Part shown: positions 1 to 10,195 of the stretch, piece by piece
Numbering within the stretch: the stretch's first letter is position 1
Layout of the letters: each line of letters starts with the position of its first letter
NCBI RefSeq assembly: GCF_963678635.1
Contig: NW_026970984.1
Coordinates: 1-24,664, forward strand
Direction: 5' to 3'
Source of the DNA: Symsagittifera roscoffensis
Lineage: Eukaryota; Xenacoelomorpha; Acoela; Convolutidae
Length of the DNA stretch: 24,664 nt
Made by a program: the position numbers and the translations under genes
The notes under the pieces: generated by a model
Seen by the model: only the letters and a program-made list of their open reading frames with translations
The model's database searches: none
What the model was told of the DNA's origin: nothing

Positions 1-417
1 TTTTTAGAACGGATTTAGTATCCGCTTACCGATTAATAGCACGATTATGTCGCGCGTTAATTGTCCTTAATTGGCTCAAATTGGTAATTTTTAATCGAAA
101 TTTTTTCTGGAGAGAAAACCACCCCGAGCACAAATTTTCCGTCATTTTCTTCGAATATAGTCGGTACAAAATTATCAAAAAAAAATTTCAAATTGTTAAT
201 TTACATATTCTTGCTATAAATAAAGTTCAAATTAAGCTGCATGAGTTTTGATTGACTTCAGAAACTAACGAGGGGCTGATTTGCTATTGTGTTCATTAAC
301 TGCTCTCCTGATCATCTAAAAAATTTGAACTGTCCACTCCTTAGAGCAACCATAACCACGAGGAAAATGATAAATAAATTCGCAATACCCCTTAATTTGA
401 TGAGCTGCTTAGGTGGT
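1..417. other. AT-rich non-coding flank
   Basis: No supportable gene is seen here. The stretch is AT-rich and lies downstream of the minus-strand exon that ends at 418, so it may contain that gene's 3' untranslated region or following intron. I did not find a clear minus-strand AATAAA close to the stop codon, so the transcript end is not placed. Confidence 0.4.
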
Positions 418-1308
418 TCAAATGTAATAAATGAAAATGATGCATTTTTCAAGTGACAGGGCCAGTAAATCAATAACAAAAGTGTTGAAGGAGTCGCTAC
501 TATTTTCCATAACACCAAAGTGCATGATTGTAAAAGTCAGCAGTAGTATTATAAGTGTTACTACTAGTGTAGTCGCTCGATTTCCTAATTCAGACACAAC
601 GACATTGAAAAGTCTGATGCCTAAAAAGATGATAAACACTGCAAGAGTAATTTTCAACGATTGGTCTCGTCCAAATTCGAGTAAATCAACAAAATAAATA
701 GCAAAAAACAATATCAAGAGTGCTGTTAGCATTAGTCTAGTAAATCGGTCTCCAAATTTGACAATCGTGAATTTAAAAGTTAGGGCAGTTAGAAGAATGA
801 ATGAAACTTCTTCAGCAATTTCTTCAAATTTGAAACTTTCTTCAACTCTAAAATCCAGTGAATATAGATAAACGAATAGTCTAGCAATTATAATTATAAA
901 AACTAGTTTAACCATACTGTTTAGGAGATCAAATAAGGCAAAATTGATAACTCCGATAGATATCATATTCAAGAAAATGGCCGCGATTTTCATCGAATTG
1001 CTCTCAAATTCGATAGCAGAAAACTGGAGAATGATAAGGCTGAATAATGCAATTATACAAGTTGCCATTATTTTGTGCAGTTTTCCCAGTTCCATTGTAA
1101 CAGAAACTATGATAAGTCCAAAAACGATGATTATACTGATTGTCAGTGATGCATTATTTTTTAAAATTTTATCCGTCTGCTGCTTGGACACTGAATTAAG
1201 AGTAGCTACATTCTGGACAGTTTCCTGCATATCGTCAGCGTTAGTAGCCAGCTCTATTTTCCCTGTCAGAGCTACGTCCAGCATACAGTCTCCGTCAGAA
1301 CCACATAA
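418..1308 (-). CDS. Terminal exon of a multi-pass membrane protein with a SUSD2/Mesh-type cysteine motif
   Basis: The frame is open for about 296 codons in AT-rich DNA and ends in TGA at 418. It extends upstream of the first ATG (1282-1284) to a polypyrimidine tract and CAG acceptor, so the exon probably starts at 1308 and the ATG is internal. The first residues read LCGSDGDCMLDVALTGKIEL. This matches the pattern C-G-x-D-x-x-C-x-x-D-V-A-x-T-G found after the von Willebrand D domain in SUSD2 and Drosophila Mesh (known family pattern). About 35 residues later come roughly six to eight hydrophobic stretches separated by short charged loops, then a C-terminus ending CIIFIYYI. SUSD2 and Mesh have a single membrane segment, so a multi-pass tail is unusual. 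Upstream exons are expected beyond 1310 on the minus strand. The function is unknown. The hydrophobic part could be inflated by AT-rich codons, but an open frame of this length argues for real coding. Confidence 0.55.
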   Translation of the reverse strand, partial: LCGSDGDCMLDVALTGKIELATNADDMQETVQNVATLNSVSKQQTDKILKNNASLTISIIIVFGLIIVSVTMELGKLHKIMATCIIALFSLIILQFSAIEFESNSMKIAAIFLNMISIGVINFALFDLLNSMVKLVFIIIIARLFVYLYSLDFRVEESFKFEEIAEEVSFILLTALTFKFTIVKFGDRFTRLMLTALLILFFAIYFVDLLEFGRDQSLKITLAVFIIFLGIRLFNVVVSELGNRATTLVVTLIILLLTFTIMHFGVMENSSDSFNTFVIDLLALSLEKCIIFIYYI

Positions 1309-1322
1309 CTGAAAAAAAAGGC
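1309..1322 (-). promoter_or_regulatory. Probable 3' splice site (polypyrimidine tract and CAG)
   Basis: Read on the minus strand, a run of T and C is followed by CAG, with AG at 1310-1309, directly before the open frame beginning TTATGTGG. The reading frame is coherent on the exon side and gives the Cys motif. This decides where the exon starts. Confidence 0.55.
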
Positions 1323-1536
1323 GAAACTAAAAATTATAATGTATTTGATTCTTTAAATTGATATATTTAGTCTGATTAAAAATCCGTGAGATCCCTAATT
1401 TTTTATGTTTGTTAAATTAGTTCCAAAATCGGAACACTTTGGGTGGTCAAGCTGTCGAATCTCGAGGAAGACCCTCCCCAACCCCATAAAATTTGATACA
1501 AAGTTAGCCTAGCAAAATTAGCAGCGTCAAAATTTT
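1323..1536. other. Probable intron sequence of the minus-strand gene
   Basis: AT-rich and without an open frame on either strand. It lies between the splice acceptor and the start of the tandem duplication, and it is read as intron by position only. Confidence 0.35.
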
Positions 1537-2036
1537 CCATTTCGAAAATTTTTTTGAAAACCAAAAAAAAATCAAAATTATGCTTTTTTTGTAGGGCATG
1601 GTTTCTAGTGTTTAAAACTAGGCCTGAAAAGCTAATAACTACTTAAATAAAAACTTATAGAAATTTTTTTTGTTGAGTCAACCTGATGCTGCTTTGTTAA
1701 TGAAAAAATAAATCAAGGTAAAACATTCGAGGCGAACGTTTTGACTTTTTATTAAAAAAACAGACTTAATGAAATGTGTGAAGCTATATTAGCCGACAAA
1801 ATTTGAACAGACAGCTGTGAGCTAAAACTGAACATAACTTTTTTCACATTCCATTTATTCGGAAACATCTTTTTTAGTAACTCCAATGTGAGGCAGTTAA
1901 TCCGATGTTCTCAAGCCAAACAAGCTTTTTCATAATAATTTAGAATTGGTTTATAACTAATGTGAACAAAATTTTTTTTTGAAAATCAGATTTTAAAAAT
2001 CAAACATGATGCAAATCATATTGTTGTTTTACGAAA

Positions 2037-2260
2037 TGACAGGCGGCTAATGGCAAACCTCAAATGTATTTATATTTTTTGTAATACAGTTATACTGGTT
2101 CTGCGACCTGGCGACTGATTGGTTTACATAACTTACAGCGATGTATCTCAGAAGGCAAGAATTAACGTTCACGATTCAGTTGTTTCTGCGTACGCATGCT
2201 TTTTTCTATTTTCGGTTCACCAATCCGAATGGTTTATAGAAAACAGTTTACTCATACCTT
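2037..2260 (+). repeat. LTR-like segment, 5' copy 1
   Basis: It aligns over about 220 bp with 9945-10170, sharing blocks such as TAATGGCAA, TTTTGTAATACA, GGTTCT, TGATTGGTT, CAGTTGTTTC and ACAGTTTACTCA in the same order. A second near-identical copy lies at 3697-3920. The position just before a gag-like ORF, with the distant relative lying after the pol remnants, suggests terminal repeats. The exact ends and a primer-binding site were not identified. Confidence 0.5.
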
Positions 2261-2270
2261 AACGTATGAC

Positions 2271-2606
2271 ATGACGCAGCCAACAGAATACAGAAATCCA
2301 CTAAGCATACCACAATTCCGAAAAAGGGCGTCAGCAGAGCCACTATTGGATTCGTCTAAGTGGGCATCTCTCATAGAGATGGCCAAATTCGAGATTGATG
2401 GAATGGTAGAGCAAAATCTATTAGCAGAGAAACTTGCTTTTCTAGAATCCACTGATTCAACATATGAAATTGGAATCACCGGAGAAATCGAAACACAAAA
2501 AAGGAATAGTGAAATACAAAAGCAAGAGAAAATAAGTTGGAAAAATAAAAATATTGTAGTGAGATTGAAAGCACTTGCTTTTGTGATTCTCTTTCATTTG
2601 AGATAA
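2271..2606 (+). pseudogene. Degenerate gag-like ORF, copy 1
   Basis: The ATG at 2271 is the first one after the LTR-like segment. An in-frame ATG at 2196 lies inside the LTR homology and is less likely to be the start. The 111-residue product begins MTQPTEYRNPLSIPQF and is charged and helical in character, with no zinc knuckle. It stops at TGA-rich sequence, after which gag-like codons continue in other frames as far as about 2780. The same peptide occurs in copy 2. The gag assignment is an inference from position between the LTR-like repeat and pol remnants. Confidence 0.45.
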
Positions 2607-3696
2607 AGCAGAAGTTACATGTTGTTGAGATTGGGTGCAAAATGCAAGCTTCAACTGAAGCAGAAAACCCGGCCCAGATCTGCAATTAAAAACAAAGAAG
2701 GAGACGTGAAAACTTTGGAACATACTTTCATCTCTACAGGAAAAATTGCCATCGAGACATATAATTTCATGGATGACAAATAATGCCATCGAGAAAGAAA
2801 AGAAGAACAGCCGGATGTCAAAGAGGAGGTCCCAGAATCAGCATAAACTGACTCCGCAGCATAGGCGGAGTTTTCATCGTCGAATGATTGGTAAGATATA
2901 CCACAGGGCATTTTTACAGTGATCGCAGTGATGTGTACATAGGCAAGTATCCGTGAAGAGAATCTTAGTGGCCACATAGTGAACATAAAAGCGTAAGCAA
3001 TAATATGTTTGCGATTGCAAAATCTGGGAGCCGAATCTCATTTTCGAACAAAAAATAGCACAAAGGATAAAAATTTAATAACAATTCAGCAATTTACGAA
3101 TATAACCTTGCGGAGATGCCGCTAGAAACCTGGCCTGTTATGATGGCGAGTAAATTATTCCGATAGGACGATTGATCATTACCATAGAATCCGGTCCATT
3201 TCGACAATTTTTTTGAAAAACAAAAAAAATCAAAATTATGCTTTTTTTGTAGGGCATGGTTTTTAGTGTTTAAAACTAGGCCTGAAAAGCTAATAACTAC
3301 TTAAATAAAAATTTATAGAAATTTTTTTTGTTGAGTCAACCTGATGCTGCTTTGTTAATGAAAAAATAAATCAAGGTAAAACATTCGAGGCGAACGTTTT
3401 GATTTTTTATTAAAAAAACAGACTTAATGAAATGTGTGAAGCTATATTAGCCGACAAAATATGAACAGACAGCTGTGAGCTAAAACTGAACATAACTTTT
3501 TTCACATTCCATTTATTCGGAAACATTTTTTTTAGTAACTCCAATGTGAGGCAGTTAATCCGATGTTCTCAAGCCAAACAAGGTTTTTCATAATAATTTA
3601 GAATTGGTTTATAACTAATGTGAACAAAATTTTTTTTTTTGAAAATCAGATTTTAAAAATCAAACATGATGCAAATCATATTGTTGTTTTACGAAA

Positions 3697-3920
3697 TGAC
3701 AGGCGGCTAATGGCAAACCTCAAATGTATTTATATTTTTTGTAATACAGTTATACTGGTTCTGCGACCTGGCGACTGATTGGTTTACATAACTTACAGCG
3801 ATGTATCTCAGAAGGTAAGAATTAACGTTCACGATTCAGTTGTTTCTGCGTACGCATGCTTTTTTCTATTTTCGGTTCACCAATCCGAATGGTTTATAGA
3901 AAACAGTTTACTCATACCTT
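3697..3920 (+). repeat. LTR-like segment, 5' copy 2
   Basis: Near-identical to 2037-2260 at an offset of 1660 bp, and diverged but collinear with 9945-10170. It precedes the second gag-like ORF. Confidence 0.5.
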
Positions 3921-3930
3921 AACGTATGAC

Positions 3931-4780
3931 ATGACGCAGCCAACAGAATACAGAAATTCACTAAGCATACCACAATTCCGAAAAAGGGCGTCAGCAGAGC
4001 CACTATTGGATTCGTCTAAGTGGGCACCTCTCATAGAGATGGCCAAATTCGAGATTGATGGAATGGTATAGCAAAATCTATTAGCAGAGAAACTTGCTTT
4101 TCTAGAATCCACTGATTCAACATATGAAATTGGAATCACTGGAGAAATCGAAACACAAAAAAGGAATAGTGAAATACAAAAGCAAGAGAAAATAAGTTGG
4201 AGAAATAAAAATATTGTAGTGAGATTGAAAGCACTTGCTTTTGTGAAACTCTTTCATTTGAGTTAAAGCAGAAGTTACATGTTGTTGAGCTTGGGTGCAA
4301 AATGCCAGCTTCAACTGAAGCAGAAAACCCCGGCCCAGATCTGCAATTAAAAACAAAGAAGGAGACGTGAAAAATTTGGAACATACTTTCATCTCTACAG
4401 GAAAAATTGCCATCGAGACATATAATTTCATGGAAGAACAAAAAAGAATCAATCAAGCAATTCCACGCGGACTTTTTAAGATAAGAGTCACGTGCGGACT
4501 GCGGCGACCGCGGTAAAGAGTGGGTCAAGGAATTGTTCACCGCCAGCAAGAACAACAAAAAAATAGCTGAAAACTATTGACGGAGACCAGGTCCCCACAA
4601 GACGCATACAAACAAGCGATCAGGAGAGAGAAAATCATCGATCATAGTAAAACGATGGAAACAAATTGGTTTAGAAAATCGACTTCATGCCAGTTAAACA
4701 AGATCTCATGGTTTACATCAGCCGCGAGAACGGTGATGACAATACAATTATCAAAACAAGCAAAGAGGACGTGGGCAGGC
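3931..4780 (+). pseudogene. Degenerate gag-like coding region, copy 2
   Basis: The ATG at 3931 matches the start used in copy 1, but the frame is cut by TAG at 4069-4071, where copy 1 has GAG. Coding-like peptide resumes in other frames. The part unique to this copy includes RSPQDAYKQAIRREKIIDHS at about 4590-4650. That has the pattern of the C-terminal capsid helix of Ty3/gypsy gag proteins (xxLQDAYxxAxRREKxxxH; family knowledge). No intact zinc knuckle follows. This copy is non-functional. Confidence 0.45.
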
Positions 4781-5380
4781 AGGGTGTCCACAAAATGTCC
4801 CTGCAAGTAACTGCAAAAGAAGACAGAAAAATAAAAGCGAAGGAGGACAAATTAAATCGTTATACAAATGTGGGCAACATTTTGATCCGAATCCCTTGCA
4901 ACCATGTTTTTCTCAATTTGAAGTTTGTAAAATAAGGCGCTTGATGGGCAAATCGAAAACTTTAAATAAGATACCGGAAAGAAAAGAAGAACAGCCGGAT
5001 GTCAAAGAGGTGGTCACAGAATCAGCATAAACTGACTCCGCAGCATAGGCGGAGTTTTCATCGTCGAATGATTGGTAAGATATACCACAGGGCATTTTTA
5101 CAGTGATCGCAGTGATGTGTACATAGGCAAGTATCCGTGAAGAGAATCTAAGTGGCCACATAGTGAACATAAAAGTGTAAGCAATAATATGTTTGCGATT
5201 GCAAAATCTGGGAGCCGAATCTCATTTTCGAACAAAAAATAGCACAAAGGATAAAAATTTAATAACAATTCAGCAATTTACGAATATAACCTTGCGGAGA
5301 TGCCGCTAGAAACCTGGCCTGTTATGATGGCGAGTAAATTATTCCGATAGGACGATTGATCATTACCATAGAATCCGGTC

Positions 5381-5690
5381 GATGAACTTTTCAATCAGCT
5401 CTCTCATAAGTGTCGATGAAAAAACAGCCAGTATTATCAGATGAAAATTTCGGCCACAAATCATTATCTATCTAACTAATTCAAGAAAAACAAAAACACA
5501 ACCAAGTGTTCAGTATTCAAGAGAACAAGAATTCGAACCCTGATATAAAATGAAGGGTTATAGATAAAACTCAAAACTTATGCGTAAATCTAGGAAAAGC
5601 AAAAAACCTTGTACCTTGTTTTGAAAACGAAATTCGTAACAGCCATAATATCTATACCACAAAAAAGACTACCGATACCGATTCATCCAC
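5381..5690. other. AT-rich stretch, no gene seen
   Basis: It lies between the tandem copies and the first RT-like fragment, where the protease would be expected. I saw no Asp-Ser/Thr-Gly motif in any frame. Stops are dense. Confidence 0.4.
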
Positions 5691-5870
5691 AAGAACAAGT
5701 TGAAAAAATTTTGAATGAAATTATAGATCACAAAGACCTTATCAAATTGGATAAAATTCTCGACAAATAGTTCATCAGACCCATTGTTATAACAGCAAGA
5801 AAGGATCAAACGGTCAAACAGGCATTAGACTTATACAAAAAACTTCAAAAAACCAGAAGTCTAAAATGAA
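5690..5870 (+). pseudogene. Reverse transcriptase fragment (fingers region)
   Basis: Frames here read IHPQEQVEKILNEIIDH, then a stop (TAG at about 5768), then FIRPIVITARKDQTVKQALD. Ty3/gypsy RTs carry F-x-S-P-x-V-x-T-x-K-K-D-x-S-V-K-x-A-L-D at this point (family knowledge). The fragment has stops and no catalytic motif. It joins the fold-back repeat immediately downstream. Confidence 0.55.
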
Positions 5871-5890
5871 TAACTCTTGCCAAATAGGCT

Positions 5891-6054
5891 AATGACTTGG
5901 TTATAAAACAAACAGTGAGAGCACAAGGCCATTGATTCGAAAAACAGAACCAAACGAAAAACTAATGCTTTATGTGGCATTAGTTTTTCATTAGGTTCTG
6001 TTTTTCGAATCAATGGCCTAGTGCCCTCACTGTTTGTTTTATGACCAAGTCATT
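5891..6054. repeat. 78-bp fold-back inverted repeat within RT remnants
   Basis: The left arm is 5891-5968 and the right arm 5977-6054, separated by 8 bp. The arms match at about 73 of 78 positions. Part of the arm recurs in direct orientation at about 7907-7963. The arm sequence is itself RT-connection sequence, so the palindrome records an inverted duplication inside the element. Confidence 0.9.
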
Positions 6055-6178
6055 GGACTTACATTTTTCTTGTGAAAGGGCTAATTTTTCTTCTTCTAAC
6101 TTCTGTAGCACTGTTATCATTGTTTTTTTGAGGAATTTATTTGATCTCTTTGTTGCTATTAGTATACCGTCAAAGTCT
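5977..6178 (-). pseudogene. Inverted RT block (palm/connection), minus strand
   Basis: Read on the minus strand from 6178 down, the sequence gives DFDGILIATKRSNKFLKKT and then LQKLEEEKLAL. This corresponds to the RT block F-x-D-D-I-L-I-A-S ... L-x-x-L-x-x-x-x-L-x-L. The second catalytic Asp position is not conserved (DG instead of DD). It lies opposite in strand to the flanking RT fragments and so marks an inversion. Confidence 0.5.
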
Positions 6179-6180
6179 AG

Positions 6181-6470
6181 AAACTTTCAAGGGCTTATCT
6201 TACACTTTGTATTGCAAGCCTACTGCAAATAGCATCACCATTGAGAGCACTCCTGGAAAAAAACACAGGCAAAAAACATGAGGTTGAAAGCAGAACATAC
6301 AACCACATCTAGAAAAGTACTAAAACGAGGGTCTCAAATGGCGGAAAATAAAAATTTCAACCAAAACCTCGAAAACTGCGCGGTACGCGATTCATCACTG
6401 GAGGGGGCTGGAAAGCAACAGCTTTTGCATGACGACTTTTAATTGCATTAGGCAAAAAATATTTGGTAAG
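6181..6470 (+). pseudogene. RT connection / RNase H-like remnant
   Basis: The plus strand resumes with a NFQGLI-type segment followed by repeated stops, paralleling the NFQG segment at about 7995. This fits the start of the connection region after the RT thumb (S-F-x-G-x-x in active elements). Downstream codons, up to a peptide with DSSLEGAGKQQLL at about 6390-6425, may be the start of RNase H, but this is weak. Confidence 0.35.
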
Positions 6471-7440
6471 TGAACTTGATCAATTAAGGGTGGTATAGGC
6501 TATATAACATTTCAAGTGTTAATTGTACGATAAAAAAAAACTACTTTTTTATCGCCCTCACAGACCATCAACCTTATATCAGTGCTATAGAAGCAAGCAG
6601 AATAAATATGACCGCCCACAAGTCTTCCGAGATGGATTGACCGACTAAGCTTTTCTTATTTGGATATCAAACATTTGGAGAAAGTGGAAAAATCGGGAGA
6701 AGTGGAAAAATAGAAATAAACAGCAAGAAAACCGGACAGGAACAAATCAGAAAACAACGCTAAGGGATAATAAATGGGATCGTAAAGAGAGTTCATCCTA
6801 CCCCATGTGGCATCGATGGACTACCAAAACTGCAACCTAAGAGCGGTGGAGTTGGCCAAACGCACAAAGTTCAACAGACGACCATCAGTAACGCTCTAAC
6901 AAAATTATCCAACCAGAAATCTCAGATGCAAAGCAATATCAGCGCAAAGAAAGCTATTTTTCCGATTTTTTTTTCATGGAGATTACGGCGTACTCCACAA
7001 AGACACAAAAAGAATTGTTAGAAGAGAAACAACAATCGACGCTAGAAGAAAAGAAACAAACAGAAAAACAAACCAAATCTGCTACACAGGCAAAAGTTGA
7101 AAAAAACAAGCCAAGATAAGAAAAGCAAAACAAAAATCCTAACAAAAGAAACAAATGAACTTAACAAATATTGAGTAAACCGAGTGCATCCTACAAACAA
7201 TTGGACCGAAAAAATGACCCCGAGTGAGGAACCACCGACAATGATCGTACACAAAAATAATACCAACCAACAGCAACACAACTCGAGATGAGCCACGACA
7301 TAGTTACGGCAAGCCTAGTCGCCACAATGAATCGGAGCACAGATACGGAAGAAAAATACACAACTCGTTTTCAAAAGAACCTGCAAATTTGACTGGTCTC
7401 AACTTTTTAGCCGCCGCAACTTAGAGGGATCGCAACATAA
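6471..7440. other. A-rich degenerate stretch, no clear gene
   Basis: Only short frames full of Lys, Gln and Asn are present on the plus strand, and low-complexity Phe/Leu/Cys frames on the minus strand. The position suggests more decayed retroelement sequence, but I see no diagnostic motif. Confidence 0.35.
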
Positions 7441-8150
7441 AACCCATTGTAAGTTTTGCCTTTAGAAAGACTGGGAAGCAACCAAATGCTCATATAGACA
7501 AAACAGATTTAACATTCAAAATCTTCAGCATATGAGGGATGGCTGTCTTCTAATCGATAAAAAAAACTGTGTTGCCCAGACTGTTTCGCCAGACGCTGCT
7601 AGAAAACCCATTGAATCAAAAATGAGAATTTGTAACTTCAGATTCATCGGAGGCGATACCACGCGAACGTATCAATTTCAAACAAAGTTCTACGGTTTAA
7701 CAGATTTGCCAGGAGAACTTCAATAAGCAACAGATGTAACACAAACTGCAAAAACACATGTGCATTTCTAAACGATATACTGATAGCAAGGAAGGTATCA
7801 AAGGAACTCCACAAAAAACACTGACAACGATCCTGCAGAATTTAGACGAAAAAAAATTAGCCCTCCACATCAAAAAATGCGAGTTTGATGGCTTCAAAAT
7901 AAAATAAACAGTGAGGGCACTAGGTCATTGATTCGAAAAACAGAAGCTATTGAGAAACTAATGCCACCTAAAACAGTCAAAAAATCTCGAAAAAATTTTC
8001 AAGGGCTCCATAGACCTTTTTACACGTCATACTCCAAGCTTAGCTCAAACAGCATCACTATTGAGACAAACATTAAAAAAACACAGATAAAAGAACATGA
8101 TATCAAATATCTGGCGGGGTTGAAAACAGGATTATTAGACTATTGTTAAG
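7440..8150 (+). pseudogene. Second reverse transcriptase remnant (palm, thumb, connection)
   Basis: Frames at 7620-7726 read NFRFIGGDTTRTYQFQTKFY and GLTDLPGELQ. These correspond to the RT block F-x-x-x-G-G-x-T-x-x-Y-x-F-x-x-x-F-Y-G-L-x-D-x-P-x-E-F-Q (family pattern). FLNDILIA follows at 7766-7789, where active enzymes have F-x-D-D-I, so a catalytic Asp is replaced by Asn. From about 7945 the frame reads EAIEKLMPPKTVKKS and then NFQG, as in the connection region. Stops and frame changes are frequent, so this copy cannot be active. It probably belongs to the same element family as 5690-6470. Confidence 0.6.
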
Positions 8151-9933
8151 AAATTTGAAAATTCAGAGGAAAACGCATAGAGTGAGAAAACTTAAATTTT
8201 TCGTAGGTCAAACAACCTAAAGTTATAATTTTCCTCATTAGAAAATCATAGATCTGAACGTAGAATCTTAGCATTAAAACTAAGGCGAGGAGTTTTGCGC
8301 ATTGTCAAAAATCATCTTTTAAACTCGCATCAGATCTAGCTGATATTATAAAAATTTTTAAAACTACCTAACACGGAGTAACAAAAACATCACCTTGGGG
8401 CACAATTCAATCACACCGTTATTCAACATAGCAACAACAAATTTGGGAAATTTTTTTTGAATCGGAAAAATGTAATGCAGCGGCCACTACCACCGGAGGT
8501 GATGCATGATCTCCAAAGAATGTCAGAGGCTGCATTCGTGATGAAACAAAAGCCAGCGAAAAGACTTCCAGAGCCGATCAATGCCCAAATCAATCTAAAA
8601 TCAGACAGGTCGACACAACCTCTACGACAGACAGGTGTGAGAACTCTACAAGCTTTAGCTAAGGAGCAGTAATAATTAATTTTTATATCCAAAGGTGTAC
8701 AAACAAGAGAAGGGAAACCTAGGAAAGAGTAAAATCCGGTTGCAACAAAAACCAAAAAAAAGCTACAAGTACAAGATCCAAAAACATTCGAACTGAAACA
8801 CGAGAGAACTGATGGAAAATTTCTAACATACACACCTCGCAGAGCTTGGATACGAACACTGGGTACACTACCTCGAATAATCAGAAACAGGATTCGCATT
8901 TTTCCCAAACGAAAAAGTTAAAGGGTCACGCAGGCCATTGCGATTAAGTGATTAGGTTGCATATAAGTCCGCAAGGAGAATGAAATGATGTTCGCATTTT
9001 TTAGACAACGCGAACAACCAAATATGCCTCAACATGCGATGTTCATAGAAGATGAAAAGACAGGCATATCAAAAAAAATTGTTACAAAAAGAACAGAATG
9101 AACTACAAAACAGCCCAACGAAACAAAGTGCAAGAGTCGCACTGGAAAACAGAAAAGGATAAAAAAATCAGCGAAAGGAATTCAAGCCTGACCAAAGTTA
9201 GATCCCTCAGTTTTGTCAAGCGTTGACTGATCCTCGACTTCCGAAATCACTGGAAGATCACCGAACACCGCCGCAGATACCAAAGATTTCGATTAAAGGG
9301 ATACAAAACTCGCTACGAAATTGTCAATCGAACCTTTCGGGGGCGCTCCGAAATCCGGTTTCATCCAATGCAATAGAGAACAGAGAAGATAAAAGGCAGA
9401 AGAAGTTCAATGTAATTTCAACAGAAAGAAAGCAAGAGCGGAACAGTTTGAAAATTAAGAATTAAGTGCCTTATTTATGAAATGGGCTGTAACAAAAAAT
9501 CGTCAGAAACTCGAGCGTTAGTAAAATTCTTCGAGGTCATAGAAATTTAGCAGCCAAAAAAAATTAATGTAATCGACCTTCTGTCGCCAATTAACAGCCC
9601 AAGTCGAGATGTCTTACTAAAGATAGATACAGGGGAAAAAATCGAAGTTCGAGACAGTAGAAAGATCAAGCCGGACACAAGCGAAAAATACTAGAAAGAG
9701 AAAATTAATTTGGCCGAAGAACACGAGAAAGATCAGGAGGAACAGATCTAAAGCACAAAACAGAGACACAAAAACTTCAGAGGATCTAAAGCACAAAACA
9801 GAGAAAGAGGAAAAGAAGTTTTAAAACTTATTTAACAGTTCCACAAAGACTGTAAAAGTCAACTGTAAAACAAAGTCTGTAAAACAATTTTGGTAAAAAA
9901 TAAATTCCTATGGGGACTTCAAAACTCATTTTT
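8151..9933. other. Decayed 3' part of the left-hand retroelement; no intact gene
   Basis: The span between the RT remnant and the downstream LTR-like segment should hold RNase H and integrase, but no HHCC or DDE pattern is recognisable. Two short plus frames (8457-8672 and 9223-9465) are Arg/Lys/Gln-rich and resemble nothing I can name. A fragment near 9030-9090 (MFIEDEKTGISKK) loosely resembles the C-terminal tail after integrase. A 22-bp direct repeat, GATCTAAAGCACAAAACAGA followed by GA, occurs at 9745-9766 and 9783-9804. Confidence 0.35.
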
Positions 9934-9944
9934 AAGAAAGAGGG
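9934..9944 (+). promoter_or_regulatory. Possible polypurine tract
   Basis: The purine run AAGAAAGAGGG directly precedes the start of homology to the upstream LTR-like segments. This is where a plus-strand priming polypurine tract sits in LTR elements. Confidence 0.4.
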
Positions 9945-10170
9945 TTATCATGCGGTCGGATAATGGCAAGCCTCTAAAGGTTTTATGTATTTTGTAATAC
10001 ACGTATTTTGGTTCTATGACCGTGATTGGTTGGTATACATTGCTGAAAGAGCGTACGATTTAATATTTATTTATCAGTTGTTTCAGTGTACGTATGAGTT
10101 TATACTTTGTTCGGATTACCACTCCGTTCGGATTAATGAATACAGTTTACTCACACTTTACATTAAGTCT
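9945..10170 (+). repeat. LTR-like segment, 3' copy
   Basis: Collinear over about 220 bp with 2037-2260 and 3697-3920, at roughly two thirds identity by eye. It follows a purine run and the pol remnants. The strong divergence means either an old element or a composite of related elements. The microsatellite begins about 25 bp downstream. Confidence 0.5.
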
Positions 10171-10195
10171 AGAACGAAGTAATTCTATGAATGAT

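Larger units (their letters stand above)
1537..3195 (+). repeat. Tandem duplication, copy 1 (LTR and gag end of a decayed retroelement, internally deleted)
   Basis: This block begins CCATTTCG and recurs at 3196 with only scattered substitutions (roughly 97 percent identical by eye). It holds about 500 bp of AT-rich sequence, an LTR-like segment (2037-2260), a gag-like ORF (2271-2606) and a distal part ending GAATCCGGTC. Relative to copy 2 it lacks about 540 bp at around 2775-2795. The missing block contains gag-like coding sequence in copy 2, so a deletion in copy 1 is the simpler reading. Confidence 0.85.
3196..5380 (+). repeat. Tandem duplication, copy 2 (longer version)
   Basis: It begins CCATTTCG directly after the GAATCCGGT end of copy 1 and follows copy 1 throughout, but it retains an extra block of about 540 bp (about 4435-4975). 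It then rejoins copy 1 at GGAAAGAAAAGAAGAACAGCC and ends GAATCCGGTC at 5380. Beyond that, copy 2 continues into the pol remnants while copy 1 abuts copy 2. The junction therefore lies at CCGGTC/CATTTCG. This is a direct tandem duplication rather than two independent insertions. Confidence 0.85.

Noticed and set aside
8423-8908. A 161-codon minus-strand ORF
   Set aside because: No recognised motif, and opposite in strand to retroelement remnants on both sides; likely a chance frame in low-complexity sequence.
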